DNA of 60,000 nucleotides from positions 13,270,261 to 13,330,260 of the forward strand of contig NC_049997.1 in NCBI RefSeq assembly GCF_000003815.2. The letters are read 5' to 3'. Positions 22,154 through 37,100 of this stretch are shown one piece after another (the stretch's first letter is position 1; each line of letters starts with the position of its first letter). The notes under the pieces were generated by a model. The model saw only the letters and a list, made by a program, of their open reading frames with translations, searched no databases and was not told the origin of the DNA. A program made the position numbers and the translations under genes. The stretch is from Branchiostoma floridae. Lineage: Eukaryota; Chordata; Leptocardii; Amphioxiformes; Branchiostomatidae.

Positions 22154-22651
22154 ATGTCCACCTTTCTCCTCCACCAGCCCTACAAGGGCGTTAAAGCGTC
22201 CTCTTCTTCCTCTGCCGGGGGAGGAAGTTTTGGCGGCGGCGGCGGTCGCTCAGGCGGTTCGTTCGGGGGTGGCGGTTCGTTCGGAGGCGGCGGTGGTAGC
22301 TTCGGAGGCGGCGGCGGTGGCGGCTTCGGCGGCGGAGCTATGGTGTCGGCTAGCAGCGCCAGCTTCAGCAGCGGAGGCTTCTCCTCGCAGACGACCCGAA
22401 GAGGAGGCGGTGGAAGCTTCGCCGGCGGCCGTGGAGGCGACGGACTGGCCCGGTCCCGAGCCGGGTACGTCTACGGCGGGGGGATGAGTGTAGACGAGAT
22501 GGAGGTCTCCCTGGGAGAGTTGAGCCGTACCGGAGAGATCCGAGCAGGGGAGAAGAAAGAGCTGATGGCCCTCAACACCCGCCTGGCCAGCTTCCTCGGC
22601 AAGGTCCGCATGCTGGAGGAACAGAACAGGATGCTGCAGGCTCAGTGCGAC
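22154..22651 (+). CDS. Gene 3 exon 1: glycine-rich head and coil 1A
   Basis: The ATG at 22154 (context CCCAAAATGT) opens a 166-codon exon ending GAC|GTAAGT. The head is rich in GGGGSFGGGG blocks, like vertebrate epidermal keratins. Coil 1A reads EKKELMALNTRLASFLGKVR then MLEEQNRMLQAQ. An exon edge at the end of coil 1A is the type II keratin arrangement. Confidence 0.92.
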
Positions 22652-24988
22652 GTAAGTCTTACAAATCTCACATCCCAACTCCTCGGTGCAGGGTTCTAGT
22701 CTCGTCGACACACAAATACCATAATGATAAAAACACGCGAGTCTGCAATAAACTACACATAAAAATCTCCTACACGGAGACACATTTGAAATTCAAGGCT
22801 ATAGTTGCTGATTTCAATACCTAAGAATTCGTCAAAAACTAGATGTAGTTCCCTTACGTAGAACAGCTACCAATGTAAACATTGTAGCGGATTCGCACAA
22901 GGTGTGAGGTACAAATAGCTTACCCCATGATTAGAACGTTTAAATCGTTACACAAAGCACCTGTTTCGTAGAAAGAGAGAGGGGGTTCTGATTTGAGGCG
23001 TGTAGAGTTTGTACAAGGCCTGACCCCGATTCTTCAGATGTCTTGTTGGCACTGCACGGTCTACTAACAAGTTCAAGTACTCACTACGGGGACTCGTCCT
23101 AAATCTAGAACGAAGAAACAATTACGCAGCATTGGAGAGAAAATCGCAACACACACACATATTGAACGACATCTAGTGTAAAAAAATGATTCTGGTTTTA
23201 AATGTAGGTGTGTCACAAGTACCGATAAAATTATAGCTTGTATTTCTGTTTGAATACTTTTTCGCCACGTCCAGTAATGGGACGAAACGTGCCCAAAGTC
23301 TGGAAGAAAAACAGTTATGCATAGTAGTAGGCGAAACTACAATACTGGCAATTATAACTATCATAGGTACACTGCAGGCTCACAGTATGAATTTTCTGTA
23401 ATATTCTTTAAATCAGTAGCTGAAAGATTATCTTTGAGTTTTAATCGAGCGGTACTAGACCAAAACGTGCCCCGCCCCTTTTTTCACACTGACAGCTAGG
23501 ATATCTAGATAGTAAGTGCCAACGTACTAGTTACTGGCTATATACTACCGCATTTAGTATCGAAGAAATGTCAATAACAACACACACACACGATTCAAAC
23601 AAAATGGTGGCAACCGTGTCACCTAAGATCGACCAATTTGATTGGGTAAACCCTTCTTTATATCGTGCAACAAAGCCTTCTCAATCCCCAAGATATAACA
23701 AGCCAACCGCATCAAAATGGACCAATCTAGCTAGTCTGGTCTGCTAGGTGTTTCAGAATATTCAAGAAAGCTATTCAATGGACTGTTTTGTAATTATGAC
23801 GTCCAAATAGTGCAACTTCTGTTTTGTTTTCATATTTTTTTCGTGTATGTAAAATTTGTCCCTACACTGATACACTAGTTTGTACTTACAAGTATATACA
23901 AGTTTCTACAACGTACGTTACAAAACATTATACCATATTGATATAGATACCATCAAACCATTAGCTTAACTTAAGTTACAAAATTAAACAAAGTTTTTAA
24001 GATAAGAATCTTTTAATTTGTCGCTAACTTATCGCCGGTACCATCGCTAAAGCTCCATGATGTTTATTTAGTAACAGAGCAAAAACACGTATGCGGCTAC
24101 GCCTAATTTAACACTGAATGGTCCCAGGGGACTTACAGAAAGTGAAAGTTTACACCTTAGCACCTGCTTACACCTTTTACCTACCTGTGTTAAAATCACT
24201 TTCTAAAATGTTTTATGAATGATCTGTATTTCTGTATACTCAAGAAAGCATTTATATGTTTAAGCAGAACTACATTGTAGTTCGGATATGGCGAGTACTA
24301 GTTGTTTGGATATGACAATTTCTAAACATAATCTTTTTCGTCTTCTATTTTTGTGTGATTATACCTATATGCTGATAGACATATATTATTATACAGTTAA
24401 GATCGGTAAAATGGAAACATATATGAAAATAACACATTGCCAACGTTTATGAACTAAATCACCTCACCAGAACTTGGTGATTTTTATCATTTTATCCTGA
24501 TATATCCTGTTACAAAGATAAATTTATCATTCTTATTATATTTTAAGAACCAAATATGTGCGTCAATATTGTTTAGTGTCGATATTGTTTTTCGCACAGC
24601 AGCAAGCAATGCTTAAACTTGTCTTCTGTGGGGGGAGGGGGTATTTTTGTAGTTACCATGAGTTGGTAGTGTCGTTGTTACCAGAACCTTTGGAAAACTG
24701 GGGTAGGGGAAATCTTGTCTTTAGCATATGTAACTGAACGATGGTTTTGATTATTTTCTGAACATTTTCCAGTCGTCGGCCGGTGGTGGCGCGGGAGGAA
24801 TGGTCTCGGAGTTACCGGACATGTGGGAGAGGGAGATGCAGGCGCTCAGGCAGCAGCTGGAGGCACTGACCACCGAGAAGTCACGACTGGACATCCAGGT
24901 GGACAACTACGAGGGAGAGATCAACCAGCTCAACAACAGGTCAGTAGATTTATATATCTATTTTCTTTGAGCATACTCTAATCCAGGA

Positions 24989-25069
<81 letters not shown>

Positions 25070-25073
25070 CGTG

Positions 25074-25122
<49 letters not shown>

Positions 25123-28100
25123 CTGTATCTGTGTCTGTCTGTCTGTGTGAGTCTTTGTATGCTACACCCAGGAGAGTAAGATATGTAACAAACCTCTACA
25201 CAACAGTAGCACGCCAAATCAGTGTTCAAAATCTTGCAACTTAATTATGCAGTTTGAAGGAGTTGAGTGTAAACAAGCAGATGTAACAGATGATATTGTG
25301 TTACAGATGAAAAAGTTTGGAGATAGCAATGTTACCTCTTGAACAATAACAAAATCTCCCATATTTAGTAAGAAACAAAGTAGTCTTAACACCATCTTTT
25401 CAATTTCATATTGTTGTATTTTCAATCCATTATAACTTTCTGGTTTTGGTCCGAGTTTCAACTCCCTAAAGATTATAGTACCACCTTACTCTGAAAGCCC
25501 TGCAGTGTAACTTACAACACCATCATGTTCAAGTTTTCTTTTACTGTGCAACTCCAGACTTCGTCTATGAATGAACGAATCCACTGATGTTTTCAAAATG
25601 GCGTAACAGAAGCCTAGTGTTCACCTATTCCTTGACAAAATAATGTTTGGTCCAAGTTCCAAGTTGCTGCAAGTTACAGTTTTGCAAAAGGTCAAAGCCA
25701 CTTAAAAGGCCATCCAAACTAGATCTGCTAGAACAATCATTTGCATACGAGAAAAACACAGCTGTCAATTTTGCCTGTTCTACATGACATGCAGACTGAT
25801 TCATTGTTCAAGGTCATTTATCGAATGTCATATGAAACTGTCAAAAGGTTCAAATCTTCCTTTCAGGCACAGTTGGTAACTCAAAATCAAATGTCGTTAT
25901 TCTCTCTTTATATGAAATATTTTCATACTAGGCTGTTGTGGATTATTAATTCTTAATAACATACAATAGAGGAAGTGTGTGTGTGGGGGGGGGGCATGTT
26001 GGTGTAGGGTATAAAATGATAATTCAGTCAAGCTGCTTCATGTCATTTCTCTCAAGATTTGTGTTTAATATTCTGGAATGCTGAATATTCTATCTTTTAC
26101 ATGTGAAATAGTGCTTGTTACATTCTTACCTAAAACGTCACGATGACTGGAATATAAGAGTAAAACAACATTTTGACTAGTACAACCTTTGTCTGAATGA
26201 TGTTACTTTGCTTGTTGCACATGTATAAGGGGAAATAAAGTACTGTTCGTTGCTGAAGAAGATGTCTGTACAAATGTTGACATAGTTTGTGACATGGCTA
26301 GTCTGTAGCTGCGAGTCAAAAGGGGGCGTGGCACTTTGACGAGTACGCCACCCCCTTCTAGCTGTCACAGTGCACTCACCCAGAGCAAATACAGCCGCAG
26401 AATGCAGCCATGAAGTTTAGTTTCCTCCCCGAAAAGAAAAGAATTCAAAACATTCTCAGCGACTTTCGCCGAAAGTTTACAGCAAAGGCCATGAATATTT
26501 GTGTCTGGAGATTTGACCCAGAATAAATGACGATGCCCTTGAATACTAATGTGACCCGTGCGACCTATGTCATTCGGTACATTGTTCGCATCAAGACTGT
26601 TGCCTTGGTTAAAGACGATATAGTCTTAGTAATGTTTCAACTAAGAAGATGTGTCCTTGCAGTTGGACGTAGTTTTATTGAGTTTCGTTGTACTTGCAAT
26701 GTTACTTAATACTGTCTACTTCAAAAGGGGTGTGTCAGAGAAGACAGTAGCAATGGGGCTATATATAGCTACAAAATGCTTCTAACATCCATCCACACGT
26801 CAACCATTGTCTTGGAGTCTTGGGGCTAATCTTACAAGAAAGAGCTGCAATTGCAGCAAACATTGGAGGAATATTTTGCTGCCAGCCATTCCGCTTGACT
26901 AGTTCACATATCGCATCTGTGTGCTTACGAGATCCTACTCTTGTTTTCTATTGAACTATCGTCAATTTGATCTTTCGTAATTTTGTGTTTGCATGATAGG
27001 GTCCAAATTACGAGCCATTGAACTATATTATCTGTACTGAATTGAATCTATACTGGAAAATTATGGGTTTTGAGAGACATTTACGCTTGGCTGCACTCCT
27101 GCCCACATTCCGCAGCGATCAGTGTCGCCATCTTTAAAGCTCTAAAGTTGTTCGACAACCAAACCCTCCTTAATTCCAATATGGCGGATTCGTTAATAAA
27201 TCTTTTGGGCATGAGCTTGCATGATCATGAACAAGGTTGCATGATTTTGTTCTGGTTGCTGTCGAAATTTAATACAATGTCTTGCTTGAGAAAGCATGAA
27301 GAATATTTACATTGCAAGCATTTTTCTAACGATATGAAATTTCTGATGTAGGTGTTTTTTTTAAATAGTACCCTGTGCTCTATGTTATGAAATAGAAAGA
27401 GCTCTAAGTTGATGCATTTGAAGCAAAAGCAAATACTTTTAAAAAATAACCAATCTGGTGTAATCCTATTCAACGGTTTTTGTCTGAAAACATTTAGATA
27501 GCAAACTCATAATATCTTTATATGACATAACTCTTAATACAAGTTTGTCAGAGAAGCCTCAATACGTGTAGCTATTGTCAGCTGAAAGCAAAGATTGGTC
27601 ATTTACTTGTGATGCTTTTGAGCGTTACATTTTTTGTCAGACTCGGCTGTGACAATCAAAAACAACAACCTATCTCAGTACTTCCCTCTCGTAGTTTAGA
27701 ACACGTTAGACGGCCAGTTTGTCAGAGAAGCCTCAATACGTTGTACATTTAGTTATTGTCAGCTAATGGCAAAGATTGGTCCTTTACTTGTGATGTTTCT
27801 GAGCGTTACACTTTTTGTCAAAAACAACAACCTATCTCAATACCCTCCCTCCCGTAGTTCTCGAATTTCACAGTTAAATGCTTCTTTAGAATTCCCGTGG
27901 TTCTGAGGTCTGCAGACCGGCCGGGTCAACCCAGGCGTGTCCGCGCATGCCGCCCAGGGTACCACCGGATCAACCACTTACGCGCGCCTATCACAACACA
28001 CAGCGTGGCGTCCGTAATACCGGACATCAATCAGCCATTTAAAGCCAGGGGTGGCTACTTGTCACTTCTCCTTGAACCTATATACTAGTAGTCTGTAGAG

Positions 28101-31100
28101 ACTGACTGACAGTAGTAGTAGTAGAAGTAGTAGTAGTAGTAGTAGCAGTAGTAGTAGTACTTATGTAGTTTAAGACTGTTGCCAAGCATTTCACCCTTAT
28201 CATAAAGGACAAAGTGCCCTTCCACATGAAACAGTTTTTCGTCAAACCTCTTTTACTAAATGTTCAAGTTTATAATATATAATATCTACAACTATCACTT
28301 GTTACAATACTTTAAATGTGCGTTTTGAGTATAGATATTAATTCTGAAATATCTATCCGATCTAAATATCAAACGCCATTTCCAACGACATATTCTGACG
28401 GCTTAGCACGTGTCAGTGCAGTAGAAATTTGTATGTAATTGGGGCGTGTAGTTCTACTTGACTTTCTTGTTAACATAAAAGCATTCCTCCATCAGGATAG
28501 GCATCTTATTAGAATACCAACACACCCAGGGATTATCAAAGTCAATTGCGAATCGTTATGTGACAAACTCATGAGCTATTACGCCCCTACAATTTTGACA
28601 TAACAAAAATAGCATTCCTCGCTGAATAAGCATGTTATTAGAACATCAACATCAATGTTCAGTGACAACGCTCCCATAGATTAAGTGCAAATCTTTGTAC
28701 ATATTATTTCTGAGCTCCCTATAATTTAGACCTACCCGTATTACAAACGCCATTTGTAAACAAAGAGATGGAGTTCCCTATTGAGAATATGTATATACAT
28801 GTAGATAGATAAACAGATGACTGGATAGATAGATGGATAATAAAAACAAAGCTGTCTTCTTCTTGGATGGGTATGCTATAGCCGCAACAGTTTACATATG
28901 ATACTTTTTAACCAAACTTTACATTTTTTTGCACAATTGCATCAGTTTCGCAATGCCCAGAGAACGTTATCCATATAGTTAAATCGGTATGGCCTTAAGT
29001 CTAGGGATCCAGTATATACAGCTGGTATCAGATTGAAAACACAATGAGTAATGCTATCAGCACCTGGAATCTAATACATGGGCGTGAGGGGGAGGGGCCG
29101 TATCATGTTCTATCTGACCCGTTCACTGCGTCAAACGCCTTCATTCATCGATAACTACCAAAATAAAGCATCCCCTCGATCTGACATGGGAAGGGCTCCT
29201 TAGAATGTCTTCATGCTCACGCCCTCTTCTTTCTGTGAATAGTGATTGAATAAAGGGTTAATGCCCCGGCTGAGCAACCTTGCTTCGNNNNNNNNNNNNN
29301 NNNNNNNNNNNNNNNNNNNNNNNNNNNNNNNNNNNNNNNNNNNNNNNNNNNNNNNNNNNNNNNNNNNNNNNNNNNNNNNNNNNNNNNNNNNNNNNNNNNN
29401 NNNNNNNNNNNNNNNNNNNNNNNNNNNNNNNNNNNNNNNNNNNNNNNNNNNNNNNNNNNNNNNNNNNNNNNNNNNNNNNNNNNNNNNNNNNNNNNNNNNN
29501 NNNNNNNNNNNNNNNNNNNNNNNNNNNNNNNNNNNNNNNNNNNNNNNNNNNNNNNNNNNNNNNNNNNNNNNNNNNNNNNNNNNNNNNNNNNNNNNNNNNN
29601 NNNNNNNNNNNNNNNNNNNNNNNNNNNNNNNNNNNNNNNNNNNNNNNNNNNNNNNNNNNNNNNNNNNNNNNNNNNNNNNNNNNNNNNNNNNNNNNNNNNN
29701 NNNNNNNNNNNNNNNNNNNNNNNNNNNNNNNNNNNNNNNNNNNNNNNNNNNNNNNNNNNNNNNNNNNNNNNNNNNNNNNNNNNNNNNNNNNNNNNNNNNN
29801 NNNNNNNNNNNNNNNNNNNNNNNNNNNNNNNNNNNNNNNNNNNNNNNNNNNNNNNNNNNNNNNNNNNNNNNNNNNNNNNNNNNNNNNNNNNNNNNNNNNN
29901 NNNNNNNNNNNNNNNNNNNNNNNNNNNNNNNNNNNNNNNNNNNNNNNNNNNNNNNNNNNNNNNNNNNNNNNNNNNNNNNNNNNNNNNNNNNNNNNNNNNN
30001 NNNNNNNNNNNNNNNNNNNNNNNNNNNNNNNNNNNNNNNNNNNNNNNNNNNNNNNNNNNNNNNNNNNNNNNNNNNNNNNNNNNNNNNNNNNNNNNNNNNN
30101 NNNNNNNNNNNNNNNNNNNNNNNNNNNNNNNNNNNNNNNNNNNNNNNNNNNNNNNNNNNNNNNNNNNNNNNNNNNNNNNNNNNNNNNNNNNNNNNNNNNN
30201 NNNNNNNNNNNNNNNNNNNNNNNNNNNNNNNNNNNNNNNNNNNNNNNNNNNNNNNNNNNNNNNGAATAGGAAAGTGATCAAAGGCCCCACGATTTTAAGT
30301 AATTAGTTAAGAGATATCATCAAAAAGGACTATCTCTGTGGTCTGTGTCTTGAGGCATTATAAGGACACCCAAGTGGTGACGTCTTTCTTCTTGGCTGAT
30401 CTTCTGCCCACATGTGTACTTTTGTTTGATCAGTAGCGGAGCCAAGTGGCTCTTCAAAATTACATATCTTTGTTATGGGTCAGGGACAGAATATAAGGCA
30501 CATTTTGTGTGAAACGTCAACGCATTGAGACCCTTTTTAGGGCGTGTGTTGCGTCAAACGGAGGACAAGAAAAGTGCGAATGTTTAAAAAATCCTTCGTA
30601 ATCTCCAATAATTTTTGTGGGGTTTAAAGATTTAAAGCCCACACAGTGTCCCTTTGAAGATTGTTTTTAAAGTAGATAAAGAGCCGCGATTTAGCATAGC
30701 TGGAATGTTGCAAACAAAGCAGTCACGATGATCAATCGATTCATCTTGGAAAGTGGTTTAGATGTAGTGGATAAAGTCAACCAGGTATCTTGGTTCCCAG
30801 GTGTGCTTATCTTTAAAAGCTTTCTCATGAATGACTCATCTTTCATTTAAGGATCCTTAATACTACAGGACGATCGCTCAAACGCCCTTTCCACTAGGAC
30901 GGCGCTCTCGCCACAGTCTGTCTCCGACCTAAATTTTACAAGTCGCTCAACGAATTGTATAGAAAAGAAACGACTTTTTTAAACACTTTGTGTGTTTTGT
31001 TGTCCTTTCAGTCACACTTTTACATGCTGTATGATATACCCAGTAAGAAATCAAAGGTTACACATGTCCTATTTAGGTCGCAGTGAGAGCGCAGCGCGAT

Positions 31101-34100
31101 TGCCATCTAGTAGAAAGGGGTCCTAAATGACTGTACAGCGATTCATTCTATATTTTGAATGTGTAAAAGCACCATATAAAGACCAATTACACGTAACGTT
31201 AGAAAAATGTATGAGAGACCGGTCAAAGTGTTTCCAGCGATTGTCGTCTGGTGTAAAAAAAGGGGGGGGGTTACATGTACGTCACAACAGCTGTTATTTA
31301 AAACTTAGTTATCGTGCAATGCACGGCGTGCATGTAACGACACGCTTGGCATGTCAAACAGTTGGGAAACCCATCGCAGGCGACACATCTAAGCCTGTCT
31401 AAGTTTGTAGTGTAAACATACGGGTGACTAGGCGCATCTTAGGTTGAGAACTAGAGCATACCAACCATTGAAGTGCATCTCATCTTAACACTTAAGACTT
31501 TGTGTAAGTAGAGAGTAGGGCGCTTGCCTTTCCCTTGTCACATGGTATTGGAACTTTAGAAAAAGTCAGAAATAAGCATAATAATTTTCCATATTCCCTC
31601 CGCAATAGTAAAATACCACAGAGAGAAGAATGCTCATTTTCACTTCAGGTGACCAAAGATTTGATGAATTTCATAGATAAAGAATTAGTTTTTGTACTTT
31701 TTGTGTATTTTTTTTGTCTTTAAATCACAATTTTACATCTTACACTATATTTCAAATTGATAAATCTGAGGTCACATAAATCCAACGTTGTGAACTGTAT
31801 ACTTAGTCTAGTAGTCGCTCATTATGAATCTCGTCAAGGACAAAGGAAGGGTTTAAAAACAATTTTCATCTGAGATTATGTTTAGACTACTTTGATGTGT
31901 TCTATCTGCCGCCTTATGTCATGCTTTTGGCATGTCTGACAAAACATATGGTTAAGATTCTTTCCACAAAGTATTCGGGTGACATGGTTTTTTTCCAAGG
32001 TTTCAAGATGGCGGCGTTCTTTCTTGCCAACGTTGAACGGTCATTACCTGATAATTATTATGGGCGTTCCCTAAAAAATGCCATATCATCACCAATTCCC
32101 TGTCCCGCCCCTTTTTTTACTCTTAAGACGACAAAACAATATGAAAATCTCAAAATTTCCTTGACCACTGTTAATACGATAGCTGCCCTTACCCATTGAG
32201 ACGACAAATACAATGTTTAAGTTTTGTCCTGCGGCTGTCTTGTCAGTGAATGCTCAAGCGTGAAACTTGCAGGGACACTTTTAAAAGTCACACACCAGTC
32301 ACATAAATAATGAGGCTGGCTACAGTCCTTCTTGGAAAGTCTTAAGAACGTCTTCAAGGAATGTGAAGACATGCTGGACGAGTGGGAAGAAGATCTAAGA
32401 CTTGACGGTAGCAGGAAGTCGGAATCGGAGGAGTCTCCAGTGTTTGCACTCTGGGGCACCGTGCGTAGCGCCTTCAGCCTGTCAAGGTAGTTCTCCAAGT
32501 ATATACAAGGCATAAAACTTTACATTAGGCAATGTTTGATCATTGGGCAAATCAGAAAACTCAATGAAACGTTCTATAAGTAAATGATCACAGTGTATAG
32601 TTTGGCCGCAAAAGAAAGGATTCTCAGTATTTGAGTCAATTGGGACCACCGAAAAGTGGCCGTAGTTGCCAGGTGACCCTTGTGCAGAGGTTGTATTTTG
32701 TACAGGCTTGACTGCACATGCCTGTCATTCAAGTTTCAGTCCATTTGATTTCTATATGCTGACAGTTTTGTCATAGGGACAGTTTTTGTTATATAGACAG
32801 TCCAGACAAGTGAAGTTGCTCATTTGTATTCATGTCGTTTACTATTGATGTCATTGACACTTGATATTTAGTTTGGGCCATCTTTTTCAAAAATTTATCA
32901 ATTTTAAAGAAACAAGCTAGTATTTGCAAATCGTCACTATGAAACTGAGCGTTTTTAAATATGTTGTAAACAGACTTATCCTAGATATCTTAACAGATAT
33001 TTTTCTAAAAGAGTTTAACGTTTACCTACGAATGTGATAACATAGTATTTGATACATCACTTATACTTTCACTAATACTTTCCCATGTCTTTAATTTACA
33101 AAACGTGTTTTGAATGGTTCTTCTGTTTTACAAAGGCCCTCCCCTCCCTATACTGTTTGGCCAAGCAGCGTATTTATTTGAAGGCCCTGGCGGTAAACCG
33201 GTTTGTCAACATCATTTGGTGCCCTTTGACTTTTCTCAGCTTAACCTTACGCCAGCCAACCATGTCAACTCAATTATAAATCCTCGGTAACAAGAAGAAG
33301 AAAAAAAGTTCAATAACTCGAAAATGTGCCAAATGCTACATTACCTACATTTTCCCTCCATTATGTTATGTTCTATATCTTTGAGATCGTTTTTGTCTTA
33401 GCTTGCAACATCAAATCTGCTAATTCCACCGGATATCATATGATCGTCACCTTGGACAAACTGTGAGCTTTAAGGAGAATTACTAGGTCAACATCTGTAA
33501 TCCCTCAAATATGCACACTTCAGATATCCAGGTGTTCAAGCCATTCGTGTGAAGGCCTCGACAACGCAATTGCGACAATATGGCACCCGGTAGAATATTA
33601 TGAGATATGCTTCTAAATCAGTACTTGACACGACTTACTTCACACCCCCACTTTATAGAGTAAGAGATAGATTTATATTGTCTACAAAACCAGTCTCTTT
33701 CATTGGTTTTACAAAGAAGGTTGTTTGGAGCTTAGCTGGTATGTTCTTCAGTGGGAACGCCCACTCCAGAGGTCACATAATGGCTGACTTGTGTTGTGTT
33801 TGTCTGATCGCCTCAGACTAATGGGGCGGTTCAGCCACATACTCGTCTTATTAACAAGTCAGTGATTCAGACTGTTTGTTGCCACCTACAGCACACCTGT
33901 TTTTGGTGTCAAGGATGATGTTTTTCGTAATATTTAGTCTCAAAGCACTCTCTTGCCTCTTTGTGAGTGTTTGCGTGTTTGTTTTTGTTTCTTTGTTTCT
34001 TTGCTATTACCTCCAAAAGTGTTTTTGGTGCTTCTGTCTGGGTGTTTATGTTTCCGAATATTTGTGGTAAGCATAACGTGAGAGTCTGTGGATAGATTGG

Positions 34101-37100
34101 GATGATATGATGATAATAGGTCTAGGAAAAAAAACGATTAATGTAGATTTTTGAGCATCCTTGTGTCTCTTATTTGTACTGCAGCAGAACTTCCGTTCTT
34201 TTGTATCGTCGAGAGTCTGTGGATAGATTCTGATGACAATAAGTATGTAAATAGATCTAGGAAACACAACGATTAAGATACATTTTGAGCCCCCTTGTGC
34301 CTCTCATTTGTCCTGCATCAGAACTTCCGTTGTTTTGTATCGTCTGTTCTATTAGGTGTGTGTTTCCTTTCAGATAGCACGCTGTAATCTGTTTCAGACT
34401 ATAAAGTAATATTACACCTCTAATACACATTTTAAACGAAATCTTTGCAGTCACCATACACCACTATGCACCATTTACCCATCATCCATTTCTGTATTGA
34501 TCAATTGGTTCATCGTGGTATGAGGTGTAGTTGTAAAGAATGCGAAGGGTATACATTTTTCAGTGGACCACCTTAATTTTTATTGCACCAAATGACCTTA
34601 TTGCATTATTAGCATACTATCTAGGAGATGAATTTAACACTGTTAAGAGGACGTTTTTCTAATGGTTAGAAAACGCATAGGAAAGTCTTTGTTTTTGTTT
34701 TGACCCCGCACAATTTACTGTGTCCCAGGATGGACATTAAAGCAAAAAAAGGGCGCTAGATTTGCGAGTAAATGATTGCACGGGACACCTTTACTTGCAA
34801 TAAAATAATAGTCATTTGTTCTGGGATGTGTCGAACAAGTGGGTTTGACCTCGCAAATACGAGAAAGATAACACTACGTCTAGCTAGCTGACAGCTAGCT
34901 AGTTCTGAAAATTGCGTTAGAATTCGTACTAGTTTCTTTTTCATTTGCCTACCCCTACAACTTGCTTTAAAGTCATTGCTACTGTCAACGGAATATCAGT
35001 ATTTTAAAGGTTCTGTACAAAAACTGAGCTAAAATGAGCACAGAAGGTGTACTAGGGTCATCGCCTTCCAAAGAGAGCCTTTGTGACAAAAATTGCTAAC
35101 CTTAGCACAAAATTACAGAGCAATTGGCGCTAAGTACCTACCATACACAATAATGGTGGCCATTTAAAATTTAAAGCCCAAAGTACATTCCACACTTCTA
35201 AGGACTGCAGCACTACACCGTAGCTGTCGGATGTTTAGTTGCTTGGAGACTTACCTGCAAAAAATCGCAGGTTTGTCTCGGTTTTGATTTGAGTATTTAC
35301 CCCGCTACGGAACCCGGGAATCGAACCCCGGACCGTAGCGGCCACAAAAAAATTGTCAATTCCTTAAATTGAGTGTGAGAACGTGCAAAGATGCCTCTGT
35401 GCACGAGGTGTTTGCGTAAAGGTCTCTCCGGAAAGTTTGGATACGGCTTGGACAGGTCTCCTGAGAGAGGACCACTGACTGTCTATTGTCTCCAGAGAAG
35501 GTAACTGTACCAGGTGTTTCCTTTGTTGTATCGTGCATTCCCGTGTGAACACGTCAAAGGAACATAGACTGCATTTTCTGAGCCTAAAAACGACTATAGT
35601 ATGCATATGTGATTATCCTAATAATTCTGCTTGATTCTGCTTGAAAGCCTGTATGGTGTGTATTTGTGTGTGTGTGCAGTTGAAAATATCTATGTAGTTC
35701 TTTCTTTAAGATTCGCATTGTTTTAGATCAAATACAACATATTTTTTCACAAAGCTAGTAGTCGAGAAATGATATGTTTTAGAATCCATCCGTCTCAATT
35801 GACTCTCCCCCAAGAGACAAACAAATCTATCTTCCCGTGAATAACCCCTGTTTCAATATTTAATTAAGGCCTGTGCCTAGGCGACGGTGAGGGCAAATCC
35901 TTTGGGAGGACGTGTATTTTTTCTCACGTTCTTCTCACTATTAGTATTGTGTGGCTTCCTCTTTCTAAAATCTGGAGGACTCGTAATATAACTTGGATAA
36001 AGAGAATCATGTACACAAACTATAAAACATTGTGTCCAAGCCCACCACCCCATTTTACTATCAGCTATACATGTATCCCTAGAGAGCAAATTTCTGTAAA
36101 TCTGTTGCCATGAAATATACCAAATATGCGACGTTATCGAGAAAGATTATCCAAATGCTTTTTATTTCATCGAGGTTGCAACAGCGCTGTGTATATGGAA
36201 ATCTATACAGATGTATTTGTTACTGGCACCACAGTGCAATGGAAATGGGAAAATACAAAGTTGAACAAAAATGTCCAATGCATTTTTCGAAGTAAATAGC
36301 TACTAATACGCCCCTTGATAGTCCTTGGTCCTCAGAGTCCCCTGATATATTGTCTAGATCTGATACGACGGTACGAAGTCTTTCAAAGACACTTGGTAGT
36401 ACAACAGGTTTTTCTCAGTACTGTGTGTGAAAAACAGTCCCGTACAGACAACAATATTTATTGCCATCTGAAGCTGCCATCGTAGTCAAATGGCTTCCAA
36501 AATGTCTATCCCTAAAGCTTATGGATCCATCCGGATATACCCCATTCGCAGAGTAGTATATCTTTGCTACTTGATACCTATTGAAACATGTAAAATGTTG
36601 TTTCGGTTTGTTTTCGGAAAGCGGTAAGTATTATAGTGGCAGAATCGTTCTTCTATTGATACTGGTTGTTTTCTGAGGTTAGACAAAGACAGCTTCATTT
36701 GCGTACGGAGAAAATCGTTCTGAACAGACTACAATATTTGCTCCAAACACGCCCACGTCAGAATATGGTTTCCCAAATATTCTGCCATAAACCGTGCGGA
36801 TTAATTCAGGCACTTTCTACCGGCTTCATTTTTGTGCTTTATCTTTGCTACTTGGTGTTCAAGATGTTATTCGACGCGATCTTTCGGATTATCTTTGGAC
36901 AGGGGTATGTACTATTACATGTACTCCGAGAGTACAATTGGTTGATATGTTAAGAAGAGGAACGGATACATCACTAAAGCATGGTACGATGTCCGAATAT
37001 TAACTGTCTTTTCTTATTGTTTCTTGTTTTATCGTAGGCTGGACAATGCTGACCAGATCATCAACGATCTTGAAGTGGAACTGAAGAATACTCGGAAGGT

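Larger units (their letters stand above)
24940..37037 (+). other. Gene 3 intron 2, 12.1 kb
   Basis: By far the longest intron in the window. It holds a GT microsatellite, several tandem duplications, a 976-base gap and one orphan exon-like segment (listed separately). No complete nested gene was recognised on either strand. An additional IF rod exon is not expected, because exons 2 and 3 already join in register within coil 1B. Confidence 0.7.

Noticed and set aside
22230-22783. Ala-rich and Ser/Ala-rich frames overlapping gene 3 exon 1
   Set aside because: Shadow frames of the GGC-rich head-coding exon.
24978-25244. Cys/Val and His/Thr repeat frames on both strands
   Set aside because: By-product of the GT microsatellite.
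27070-27473. 93- and 82-codon frames on opposite strands in gene 3 intron 2
   Set aside because: AT-rich chance frames without recognisable motifs or splice sites.
29217-30290. Open frames of over 300 codons
   Set aside because: They consist almost entirely of unknown bases in the assembly gap.
35285-35345. tRNA gene on the minus strand
   Set aside because: Only a T-arm-like core is present; no A box, anticodon arm or acceptor stem could be drawn.
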